A model generated the notes under the pieces. It ran no database searches and was not told the DNA's origin. It saw only the letters and a list, made by a program, of their open reading frames with translations. A stretch of 64,000 bases of DNA from GCA-002733465 sp965230525 (lineage in GTDB: Bacteria > Pseudomonadota > Gammaproteobacteria > Enterobacterales > Kangiellaceae): assembly GCA_965230525.1 (NCBI GenBank), contig OZ246008.1:2108001-2172000 (forward strand), written 5' to 3'. Shown one piece after another: positions 35,466-43,601 of this stretch. Made by a program: the position numbers and the translations under genes. Every line of letters starts with the position of its first letter. Within the stretch, counting starts at the first letter, position 1.

Positions 35466-36773
35466 ATGGCCAGTAAAAAATTCGATAGTAAAACAGCGAT
35501 TGCGGTGGTTGTTGCTAATATGATTGGTACTGGCGTATTTACCAGTTTAGGATTTCAGTTGTTAGAAATTCAATCTGGATTCGCATTGCTAATGTTATGG
35601 GTGGTTGGTGGGGTGACTGCGCTCTGTGGGGCGCTCACTTATGCCGAGTTGGGAGCGGCACTTCCGCGAAGCGGAGGAGAGTACAACTTTTTATCTAAAT
35701 GTTATCATCCGGTGGCGGGCTTTGTTTCGGGATGGATATCTTCAACCATCGGATTTGCTGCTCCAGTAGCACTGGCGTCAATTACCTTTGCGGCTTACCT
35801 TACATCCATTTTCACTCAGTTAAATCAAACTCTGCTTGCCATTTTTTTAATACTATTGCTAGCGGCAATCCATAGTACGACTCACCGAAACAGCGCGGGT
35901 CTTCAGTGGTTTTTTACTCTAGTTAAGTTGGGGTTAATTGCTATTTTTTGTATTGCCGCTTTTTACTGGGTGGATCAGCCTCAAGCGATAGAGTTTTTAC
36001 CCGTTGCGGGTGATCAAAGTGTAATTTTTGGTGCTGCATTTGCCGTTTCACTCATTTATGTGAGTTATGCCTACAATGGTTGGAACGCGGCTACCTATTT
36101 AAGCGGCGAGCTGCAATCTCCGCAAAAATCGTTACCAAAAATATTAGTTCTCGGCACGCTATTAGTAACCCTTGCTTACGTCGCACTCAATTGGGTTTTT
36201 CTTTACTCGACACCAATTGAGGCGATGGCAGGTAAGGTAGAAATTGGCTATGTTGTCGCTCAATCCATTTTTGGCGAAACAGGAGCAAAACTGACCGGCG
36301 TGATTATGGCTCTGTTGTTGGTTTCAACCGTCAGCGCAATGACCTTAGCAGGACCTCGAGTGCTTCAAGTGATCGGCGAAGACTTCTCATTTTTTAAACC
36401 GCTGGCCAAACTAAATTCCGATGAAATACCGGCTCGTGCTATTTGGTTCCAGTCGGTGCTAGCGATTTTGTTTGTCCTTACATCCAGTTTCGAGTCTATT
36501 TTAGTCTTCTCTGGATTTGCGTTGGCATTGAATAACTTTTTCGCGGTTCTCGGCATCTTTATCTTACGATATCGGTTTCCACAGCTACAAAGACCTTACA
36601 AAACCTGGCTTTACCCTGTACCGCCTTTGTTATTTCTCGGGTTAATCGGTTGGACCCTATTTTACATCTTTGATCAGCGCCCCGAGCAGGCTTTAGTTAG
36701 CTTGCTGCTAATTGTTAGTGGGGTACTGGTTTATTGGTTTTCAAGTGTTGTTCGGCGTGTCGATTCCGAATAG
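35466..36773 (+). CDS. APC family amino acid permease
   Basis: 435 residues with 12 predicted membrane helices. The start has VVVANMIGTGVFTSLG, the first-helix GxG motif of the amino acid-polyamine-organocation superfamily, and YAELGAALPRSGGEYNFLS, typical of LAT/AAT-type permeases. YAYNGWNAATYLSGEL is another family signature. It would import amino acids; the specific substrate is not clear. The start ATG follows CTCTGA without a good Shine-Dalgarno. It is divergent from the M19 dipeptidase. Confidence 0.9.
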   Translation: MASKKFDSKTAIAVVVANMIGTGVFTSLGFQLLEIQSGFALLMLWVVGGVTALCGALTYAELGAALPRSGGEYNFLSKCYHPVAGFVSGWISSTIGFAAPVALASITFAAYLTSIFTQLNQTLLAIFLILLLAAIHSTTHRNSAGLQWFFTLVKLGLIAIFCIAAFYWVDQPQAIEFLPVAGDQSVIFGAAFAVSLIYVSYAYNGWNAATYLSGELQSPQKSLPKILVLGTLLVTLAYVALNWVFLYSTPIEAMAGKVEIGYVVAQSIFGETGAKLTGVIMALLLVSTVSAMTLAGPRVLQVIGEDFSFFKPLAKLNSDEIPARAIWFQSVLAILFVLTSSFESILVFSGFALALNNFFAVLGIFILRYRFPQLQRPYKTWLYPVPPLLFLGLIGWTLFYIFDQRPEQALVSLLLIVSGVLVYWFSSVVRRVDSE

Positions 36774-36927
36774 TGCAGTCGCCATTTGGTCAGTCTAATT
36801 CTCAACATAAATATATTCTAAGAAAGGCATTTTTTCGGCTACACTTATTTTACGACCTTGATTTACAAGGTATACCAGTGCGCGATCTAACCCAGCCCGC
36901 TGCCATGATAGGAGACCACTGCGTTTA

Positions 36928-37311
36928 GTGGAAAAGCTTGCAAATAAAAAAGTGCTCTTGGTCGACGATAACCTCGTTAATCTAATCGTCGCACGAACCA
37001 TGCTACAACGTGCGGGCGTTGAGGTCATTACTGCAGAAAATGGCGCGGTGGCGATTGAAAAACTCAATCAACACGCTGTCGACGCGGTACTCATGGATAT
37101 ACAAATGCCGGTTATGGATGGCATTGAAGCTACCCGACACATCCGTCAAAAGCTGAAACTAACAGAGTTGCCTATCATTGCTGTTTCAGCAAATTCTATG
37201 CAAAAAGATGTGGAACGATCGCTCGGCGCCGGAATGGTTGCTCACATCACTAAACCCATAGTAAGTGATAACTTACTATCAACCTTGGTTGATCACCTAA
37301 AGGTTGCCTAG
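36928..37311 (+). CDS. Single-domain response regulator (CheY-like receiver)
   Basis: 127 residues, a lone REC domain: KVLLVDDN at the start (acidic pocket), phosphoacceptor Asp in AVLMDIQMPVMDG (about residue 57), Ser/Thr position in IIAVSAN and Lys in HITKPI. There is no output domain. Its start is GTG with GGAG 13 bases upstream. The MDIQMPVMDG form is typical of receivers attached to hybrid kinases. No kinase, Hpt or chemotaxis gene lies nearby, so it is an orphan. Confidence 0.92.
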   Translation: MEKLANKKVLLVDDNLVNLIVARTMLQRAGVEVITAENGAVAIEKLNQHAVDAVLMDIQMPVMDGIEATRHIRQKLKLTELPIIAVSANSMQKDVERSLGAGMVAHITKPIVSDNLLSTLVDHLKVA

Positions 37312-37412
37312 GGGATCGGCTTGGCTGTTAGCCATTCATGCATAATTTTCCCAAGTGTATTTAATGTTGTTAAAATCATGGTATTTCCCGCCATCCATTA
37401 GTTGCACACGCC

Positions 37413-38327
37413 ATGAGTTTTGTCATCATTGCCATTTTCGTTTTGATTGGTTGGTATGCTAAACAAAAACATTGGTTTTTAGACAGGCACATTCGCTGGA
37501 CTAACCATTATGTCATTTGGGTGTGCTTACCGGCGATTGCGTTGCTCAAATTACCAGCGCTTAATTTTGATTTATCGCTATTGTATCCAGCGCTTATGGG
37601 CTGGGTTTTATTGCCGTTGCTAGCGGGGTTGGTAGTGCTCTTGGCTAAACTCTACGGCTGGTCGAGAAACTTAACGGGCTGCTTGTTATTGATAGTGTGT
37701 TTTGGCAACACCTCATTTGTTGGCCTACCCATCATACAAGCCTTTTATGGAAAACATGCCCTTGGTTATGCAGTCATCTATGATTTGCTGGGATCTTTCT
37801 TGGGATTAGCCATTGTGGGTAATTTGTTTATCGCTCTATTCGCTGGAGAACAAAAAGCGAATACATCTGCAATCAAATGGCAGGTTGTTAAAAAGGTCTT
37901 AACATTTCCACCCTTTGTAGCCATGATTTTGGCATTCGTTTTTAAAGGACGTTATCTCAACGAGCAAGTGACCGAACTATTTACATTGATCAGCCTTACT
38001 TTGGTGCCTGCAACAATGTTATTAGTCGGTGCCCATTTTCGACTCAGTATTGATAAGCAATATCGAGCACCGTTGCTCTGGGGGCTGGGTTTAAAAATGA
38101 TACTAGCGCCTATAGTTGCCTATACCGTTTTGCTGTGGTTTGAGCAAAGTCAGCTTTCTGCACAAGTGACATTGATGGAAGCTGCCATGCCACCAATGGT
38201 GACCGCAAGTATTCTCGCTATCAATGCTCGACTCGCTCCGCAACTCGCGGCGGTTGCGGTTGCCTATGGCATGCTAGTAGCTGTGCTTGTTATTCCTGTC
38301 GTGAAAGCGCTTTCTAATACGCTTTAA
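37413..38327 (+). CDS. AEC family transporter (auxin efflux carrier type)
   Basis: 304 residues with about ten membrane helices. The start IIAIFVLIGWYAKQKHWF and the N-terminal half NTSFVGLPIIQAFYG are typical of PF03547 proteins. The C-terminal half repeats the fold (LVPATMLLVGAHFRL and AAMPPMVTASILAINARLAP). Bacterial members move malate, malonate or other organic acids, and some other solutes; the substrate is not evident here. It starts 101 bases after the receiver gene. Confidence 0.9.
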   Translation: MSFVIIAIFVLIGWYAKQKHWFLDRHIRWTNHYVIWVCLPAIALLKLPALNFDLSLLYPALMGWVLLPLLAGLVVLLAKLYGWSRNLTGCLLLIVCFGNTSFVGLPIIQAFYGKHALGYAVIYDLLGSFLGLAIVGNLFIALFAGEQKANTSAIKWQVVKKVLTFPPFVAMILAFVFKGRYLNEQVTELFTLISLTLVPATMLLVGAHFRLSIDKQYRAPLLWGLGLKMILAPIVAYTVLLWFEQSQLSAQVTLMEAAMPPMVTASILAINARLAPQLAAVAVAYGMLVAVLVIPVVKALSNTL

Positions 38328-38569
38328 ACTATTAATTCGGTATTTTAATAGCGGTAATAGTTTGCTGTTTTGACAATGCCAGCTTGGTTAATTTCAGTAT
38401 ATAATGTCAGATTGAGTATCATGTTCGATAACAACGAATCATGCAGAGCCAGTTTTGGTTAAGCGGCCTTTGTTAATTTATACAACGGTACGTGCTATAA
38501 CCATGCTATGAACTTAACTCGATCAGTCGAGTTTAAGATAGCTATCTTAATAAAAAGGATAAAATAATA

Positions 38570-39238
38570 ATGCGAGTAGATTTAAAGATTCTTTTCAACC
38601 TAAAAACAGTCATTCTATTACTGGCTGTTAACTTATTGGTCGCTTGTGACCGGCAAGACAAAGCCATCGCAGAAATTAATGCGTTCATTGCTGAAGCCAA
38701 TATCGATACCAGTAAAGAGGGGTGGAAGTTGGCCGGCTTACCCAAACCCAATCAAGTCGAATTCTCCAAGGACAAACAATACCTTTGGCACCTAGAGACT
38801 AATAAAGGAAAGATCGTCATTGATTTTAAACACCAAGAATCGCCTATGCACGTTACTAGCACCATCTACTTAACCAATTTAGGATTTTACGACAACATTG
38901 TTTTCCATCGTGTTATTCCGGGGTTTATGGCACAAGGTGGTGATCCCGTCGGTGTTGGTGTTGGCGGACCGGGTTACACTTATATGGGCGAGTTCGATTC
39001 GGACTTGTCACACGACAAAGCGGGAATTTTAAGTATGGCAAATGCCGGAGCCGGAACCGATGGTAGTCAGTTTTTTATTACCTTTGGTCCTACACCACAT
39101 CTCGACGGTCGTCATACAATTTTTGGTGAAGTTATTGATGGCATGCAAACACTTAAAGAGCTTGCTAAATTTGGTTCACGCTCTGGAAAGACCAAAGAAA
39201 AGCTATTTATTAAAAAGGCGACTGTCGAAGTAAAATAA
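38570..39238 (+). CDS. Cyclophilin-type peptidyl-prolyl isomerase, lipoprotein
   Basis: 222 residues. Lipoprotein signal with lipobox LVAC (Cys25). The cyclophilin domain (about 70-220) has the active-site segment FHRVIPGFMAQGGDPVG (catalytic Arg), then GSQFFITFGPTPHLDGRHTIFGEV. It would catalyse cis-trans isomerisation of proline peptide bonds in exported proteins in the periplasm. The cytoplasmic-type acidic insert of PpiB is absent. It is followed after 40 bases by a pseudouridine synthase gene. Confidence 0.93.
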   Translation: MRVDLKILFNLKTVILLLAVNLLVACDRQDKAIAEINAFIAEANIDTSKEGWKLAGLPKPNQVEFSKDKQYLWHLETNKGKIVIDFKHQESPMHVTSTIYLTNLGFYDNIVFHRVIPGFMAQGGDPVGVGVGGPGYTYMGEFDSDLSHDKAGILSMANAGAGTDGSQFFITFGPTPHLDGRHTIFGEVIDGMQTLKELAKFGSRSGKTKEKLFIKKATVEVK

Positions 39239-39278
39239 ATCGCCTTGTTTAATTTGTTTGCTGAAGGGTAACCTTAAA

Positions 39279-40220
39279 TTGCAAAAATTAACCACTCCAT
39301 TACCGGTTAAAAATGGCGTTGCGCCAAATAAGGTTTGGTTACCCCAAGGTGAATGGAAAACTGTTTTCGAGTATTTTTGCTGGCGATTTTCAAGACAACA
39401 GCCCAGCCAATGCCAAGCGCGTTTTGAACGCGGGGAAGTCTGTTTTGACGATGGAGAGTTGGTTAGCCTAAGCACGCCTTATCAAGCCGAACGGCATTTG
39501 TATTTTTATCATGAAGTTGAAAATGAATTAGAAGTGCCGTTTCGCGAAAAAATAATCTATCAAGATGAAAATATCATAGTCGCCGACAAGCCACATTTTT
39601 TACCGGTCGCGCCTTCTGGAAATTATTTACAACACACCTTGCTTGTCAGATTGAGAAGGGCACTGAACAACAATGAAATCCAACTCTGTCATCGCCTAGA
39701 TAGAGAAACCGCTGGATTAGTGTTGCTCAGTAAAAAAGCAAGCGTGCGCGGTGCTTACCAACAATTATTTGCCGATAGACGAATAGTAAAGACCTATTTT
39801 GCTATTGCTAAAAAACTCAAGCTCAGTTTCCCTTATCGAAAAATCTCGCGTTTAGAGAGTCTAAAGTCGTCGATGTGTATGCGGGAAGTTGCTGGCGAGG
39901 AAAATAGTGAAACCATTATATCTATAGAGCAAAAAGGTCACAGCAATAATCTATACAAGTTGCAACCGGTGACTGGAAAAAAACATCAGCTTCGAGTACA
40001 TATGGCCAGCTTAGGCGCCGCTATTCTAAACGATCCATTATACTTTGCTAGTCAAAACAAGCCTGCGCCGCACTCCGAGATTACCCACACTAACTCTAAA
40101 CCAAGTAATCAATTCACTGAGCCGCTGCAATTACTAGCCAAACAACTGGAGTTCATCGATCCCATCACTGGAACTAAGCATTGCTTTACAAGTGAGCAGT
40201 CACTTCATTTGAAATCATAA
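39279..40220 (+). CDS. RluA-family pseudouridine synthase
   Basis: 313 residues from the TTG at 39279, which has GAAGGGT 9 bases before it; the TTG at 39258 is also in frame. The N-terminal part (about 1-90, KVWLPQGEWKTVFEYFCWRF...) is an S4-like or family-specific domain. The catalytic domain has IIYQDENIIVADKPHFLPVAPSG and the active-site HRLDRETAGLVLLS (catalytic Asp), then LQPVTGKKHQLRVHMASLGA. It isomerises uridines in rRNA or tRNA. The long N-terminal domain and LCHRLDRETAG suggest the RluA/TruC side of the family; the exact target is not known. Confidence 0.9.
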   Translation: MQKLTTPLPVKNGVAPNKVWLPQGEWKTVFEYFCWRFSRQQPSQCQARFERGEVCFDDGELVSLSTPYQAERHLYFYHEVENELEVPFREKIIYQDENIIVADKPHFLPVAPSGNYLQHTLLVRLRRALNNNEIQLCHRLDRETAGLVLLSKKASVRGAYQQLFADRRIVKTYFAIAKKLKLSFPYRKISRLESLKSSMCMREVAGEENSETIISIEQKGHSNNLYKLQPVTGKKHQLRVHMASLGAAILNDPLYFASQNKPAPHSEITHTNSKPSNQFTEPLQLLAKQLEFIDPITGTKHCFTSEQSLHLKS

Positions 40221-40348
40221 AGTTTGATTGTTAATCAGTTCGAGCGAATAAAAGATATTGAATTGCAAGATAAGTCTTTGCCAATACTGGCATCAATAGT
40301 CATTCCAGTGTTAGTCTATTTGGTGACTTTGTTAGCAATGAGGTTGCC

Positions 40349-41968
40349 ATGGGCGATAAAACTGAAATTAGCCGCAGAGACTTTTTAACCCGATCAGGAA
40401 ATTTAATTAAATCGACCGCTGCCATGCAGGCGCTGGCCGGAGTTTCCTTGTCGGTACTTACTAGTGGTTGCGGCTCGTCTTCTGCAGCAACCAACAACCC
40501 CACCAATCCGACCCAACCACAACCGTTTAACGCCCATGCTAGGCCGGAAGATTGGCCAACGGATGTGGGAGAAGGGCTCTCCGTGGTTATTTTAGGTGGC
40601 GGAATCGCAGGGCTTGTGAGTGCCCTTGAGATGACTAAGCTAGGTTATAACTGCACTATTTTGGAAGCTACCGATAGGGTTGGCGGGCGGGTTAGAACCA
40701 TTCGAAATGGTGATCTCGTGGAGGAAATTGATTCAACTCAAACCTGCGTTTTCGACAGTGATGAACAACTTTATTTTAACGCTGGGGCGGCACGGATCCC
40801 TCATCACCATGAGTTGATACTGGGTTATTGCCGCGAGTTTTCAATTCCATTGGAACCCTTTATTAATGAAAATACCGCAGCGCGATTTCATTCAGATCAG
40901 TCCTTCGCTGGTGAACCGAAAATAGCTCGACAGGTGAAATCCGACACTCAAGGCTATATCGGTGAGCTACTTGCAACGGCAATTAATCAAGGAAGTTTAG
41001 ATGATGCCCTTTCGACCAGTGAAAAATCTAATTTGCTGGGTTTGTTACAACAATTTGCTGGACTGGATACTAATTACAATTACCTAGGGACTGCTAGGGC
41101 AGGATTTCCCGGACAACAACTAGTCGGTAGTCGCGAACGAGGACGCTCCTCACTCGATCCTCTGAATAGAAGTGCTTTACTTGCCAGTGAGTTTTGGCAA
41201 TTTAAACTCGACTTCTTTAAGCAAATAAATCAGCAAGCGACCATGCTTCAACCTGTCGGCGGCATGGATAAAATTCCACAAGCGCTGGCTTTACAGGTGG
41301 CGGATCAACTTATTTATAATGCACCCGTTGTTGAAATTAGAAAACAAACAAACGGGGTAAGAATTGTTTATCAAAATGCCCAAGGCTCCGCTCAAGAAGT
41401 CACGGCTGATTATTGTATTTGTACCATCCCAGCTCCTGTGCTGGCGAATATCGCGAATGATTTTTCTGATGCTCATCAGAGTGAGATTGAAAATTTTGTT
41501 TACACTAAGTCAGGTAAATTGGCTTTTCAGTCGGAGAGATTTTGGGAGAACTCGCATAATATTTATGGTGGGATTTCTTGGACGGATCAAAATATCACTC
41601 AACTGTGGTATCCCAGCCATCAGCTTGGCTCAAATGCCGGGATTATCATCGGAGGCTATACTTTTGGAGATACTCAAGGTGATTGGCTTGCCGACCTTTC
41701 GCCCTCTCAGCGATTAACTCAGGGAATTGAACAAGCAAGCAAAATTCATTCAGATTATGCAGATTTCGTGACTAATGGTATCAGCATATCCTGGCCAAAA
41801 GTGCCGTATCAATTGGGTGCATGGGGAGCATCGTCAGCCAATCAGTTGCTAAACGGAGACGACAATATTTATTTTGCCGGTGAGCACTTGAGTATTTTGC
41901 AAGGTTGGCAAGAAGGTGCAGTATTGTCGGCGTATGCCGCTATTGATCAAATCGTAAATCGCAGTTAG
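40349..41968 (+). CDS. Tat-exported flavin amine oxidase
   Basis: 539 residues. Twin-arginine signal ISRRDFLTRSG (Arg9-Arg10) with a moderately hydrophobic core and a possible lipobox TSGC, so it may be a Tat-exported lipoprotein. The FAD-binding Rossmann motif is VVILGGGIAGLVSALEM followed by the GG-doublet VGGRVRT. The C-terminal FAD-binding segment NIYFAGEHLSILQGWQEGAV closes the PF01593 amine oxidase fold. It likely oxidises an amine or amino acid in the periplasm, releasing ammonia and peroxide. With the peptidases nearby it could degrade amino acids or polyamines. Its stop lies 18 bases from the convergent TPR gene. Confidence 0.88.
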   Translation: MGDKTEISRRDFLTRSGNLIKSTAAMQALAGVSLSVLTSGCGSSSAATNNPTNPTQPQPFNAHARPEDWPTDVGEGLSVVILGGGIAGLVSALEMTKLGYNCTILEATDRVGGRVRTIRNGDLVEEIDSTQTCVFDSDEQLYFNAGAARIPHHHELILGYCREFSIPLEPFINENTAARFHSDQSFAGEPKIARQVKSDTQGYIGELLATAINQGSLDDALSTSEKSNLLGLLQQFAGLDTNYNYLGTARAGFPGQQLVGSRERGRSSLDPLNRSALLASEFWQFKLDFFKQINQQATMLQPVGGMDKIPQALALQVADQLIYNAPVVEIRKQTNGVRIVYQNAQGSAQEVTADYCICTIPAPVLANIANDFSDAHQSEIENFVYTKSGKLAFQSERFWENSHNIYGGISWTDQNITQLWYPSHQLGSNAGIIIGGYTFGDTQGDWLADLSPSQRLTQGIEQASKIHSDYADFVTNGISISWPKVPYQLGAWGASSANQLLNGDDNIYFAGEHLSILQGWQEGAVLSAYAAIDQIVNRS

Positions 41969-41986
41969 AACAAATAAAAACTTGCA

Positions 41987-43168
41987 CTAGTATTTTGAAA
42001 GCACCGCCATTTTGCGCTCATAAAGATTTCTAGTTTTAACATCAAAGGCATGCTTTTTGGCTAAGGCTAATGCTTTTTTTGAAGCGTTAATATTTCCCAG
42101 TCTAAACTCTGCTTTGGCAACGCCTAAGTGACCTTGGTGCAAATAAGGCGCTATTTTAAGCGCTTTTTTGTAATACCTTTTTGCTTCAGAAAATTTGTTT
42201 TGCACAAAGGCGGTATGTCCCAGGTTAACCCAATCAAACGGGTTGACCACTTTCATTGTCGCTAACTTAGTTTTTATATTCTTCGCTTCGGCAAAGCGTT
42301 TCTCTTTTCGAAGAAATTGATGATAATTCCTTAACAAATCAAGTTTTTCCGTGGAGTACTTTAAACCATAGCGATAGAGCTTATCGGCGTATTGACTTAA
42401 GCCTTTTTTCTCATGAACAACTGCCATCATATTAATCGCGTGTTCGTCAGTCGGGAACAGGTCCAAGGCTTTTTTCAGTTGCCAATAAGCTCGGTCATAG
42501 TCTTCATTAATGATGTCATCGGCGGCAGAATTTCGATAGTACATTGCGTGAAACTCCGGCTCTAAAACTGTGCGTTTTATATGTGAACCAGCGGTTGGAA
42601 AGTAGTCAATAATTACACCGGCACGGGCATATTGTATTTTTCCTTCAGGTAAGGGGATTTTTGGTTCATACAGCAAACTACGGACATGCTGCGAACTAAT
42701 AATGATTCCACCTTCTTTTTGATAGATAGGTGCAGATTCAACGAGTTGATAAGCGGTATCAATATTGGCCACTTTAGAAAGCGCCGTCGTTAAAATCGCC
42801 AACGAGAGACAATTGCCTTGAGCTTGTTCTAACGACTGGCGGGCAGTTAAGGTTTTGTTAAAATAATTGTAGTTTTTTACGTAGCGTTGCAAGTATTTAT
42901 AGACGCGTTTATTGGGTGGAATACTTCGGTTTTGATAGGCGTCAAAAAACTGCTTGAAATCGCTGAGCTGTGATTCGGTTAATGCAAAGATATCGTCTAC
43001 CGAGGTCAGCTGCGGCGGTGTTCCAAATAACTCATGCTTAGCCAATGGCGCAGCAGGAATCGTGTTGCTCGAGGTGGAAAGGGGTTGAGTAGCACAACCA
43101 GCAAGCCCTAACACACTGATGGCCAACAGCATGATCAGCTGTTTTATCGGCTTAAAAACAGTTTTCAT
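41987..43168 (-). CDS. Lipoprotein with transglutaminase-like domain and TPR repeats
   Basis: 393 residues from the ATG at 43168 with GAGGTAGG 3 bases before it; the longer frame to 43216 is rejected. Lipobox LAGC (about Cys25). The N-terminal domain (about 50-210) looks like a transglutaminase/cysteine-protease fold: the GNCLSLAILTTALSKVANID helix carrying the Cys, QHVRSL with the His, and VIIDYFP with the Asp. From about residue 215 there are TPR units (AADDIINEDYDRAYWQLKKAL and FSEAKRYYKKALKIAPYL). Similar two-part proteins occur in pseudomonads and relatives, and their substrates are unknown. It should act in the periplasm, tethered to a membrane. Confidence 0.75.
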   Translation of the reverse strand: MKTVFKPIKQLIMLLAISVLGLAGCATQPLSTSSNTIPAAPLAKHELFGTPPQLTSVDDIFALTESQLSDFKQFFDAYQNRSIPPNKRVYKYLQRYVKNYNYFNKTLTARQSLEQAQGNCLSLAILTTALSKVANIDTAYQLVESAPIYQKEGGIIISSQHVRSLLYEPKIPLPEGKIQYARAGVIIDYFPTAGSHIKRTVLEPEFHAMYYRNSAADDIINEDYDRAYWQLKKALDLFPTDEHAINMMAVVHEKKGLSQYADKLYRYGLKYSTEKLDLLRNYHQFLRKEKRFAEAKNIKTKLATMKVVNPFDWVNLGHTAFVQNKFSEAKRYYKKALKIAPYLHQGHLGVAKAEFRLGNINASKKALALAKKHAFDVKTRNLYERKMAVLSKY

Positions 43169-43601
43169 AAACCTACCTCTCGGTGCGACTTCGCCGGTAC
43201 ACAAGCGACGAAACAAAAGCCCAGTTAAATAACTATAGCAAATTTTGAGTTGATTGTGATTTGTCCAGAGTTACAAAATATGTCGATTAGCACCTATTCT
43301 TGCCATTTGAACGGTACAATCACCATTATTGGTGGAATTAGTTGTTTATGTTTCAGTGATATATATAATAGTGTTAGTCGCCCTAATTTGCGTCTTGGGG
43401 GCTATGGGAATGGCTTTGCCAACAAGTGGTCGACCTCGTTACTAATTACTGGGTTTGAGTATTATTAGGTGGATTTAAGCTTTATTAAATAGATTTAAGT
43501 TTTAGCGGTTAAGTTTAAGAATTTATATTTAAGTTCGAGTAGTTGGAGCTTAACTAAGTCTTTATTTAATCAATTAGTGGTCTAAACAATAAGAATAACA
43601 A
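43169..43601. other. Divergent intergenic region with spaced TTTAAG repeats
   Basis: TTTAAG occurs at 43474-43479, 43494-43499, 43514-43519 and 43528-43533: spacing 20, 20 and 14. Two helical turns separate the first three, which would place them on one DNA face, just upstream of the GGDEF-EAL gene (start 43602). A 72-codon plus-strand frame at 43250-43468 has no recognisable content and I do not call it. Confidence 0.45.

Noticed and set aside
36734..36928. 64-codon plus-strand frame spanning the APC permease end and the receiver gene start
   Set aside because: It overlaps the end of a clear gene in another frame and has no motif of its own.
43250..43468. 72-codon plus-strand frame
   Set aside because: No family resemblance and lies in AT-rich intergenic DNA upstream of the GGDEF-EAL gene.
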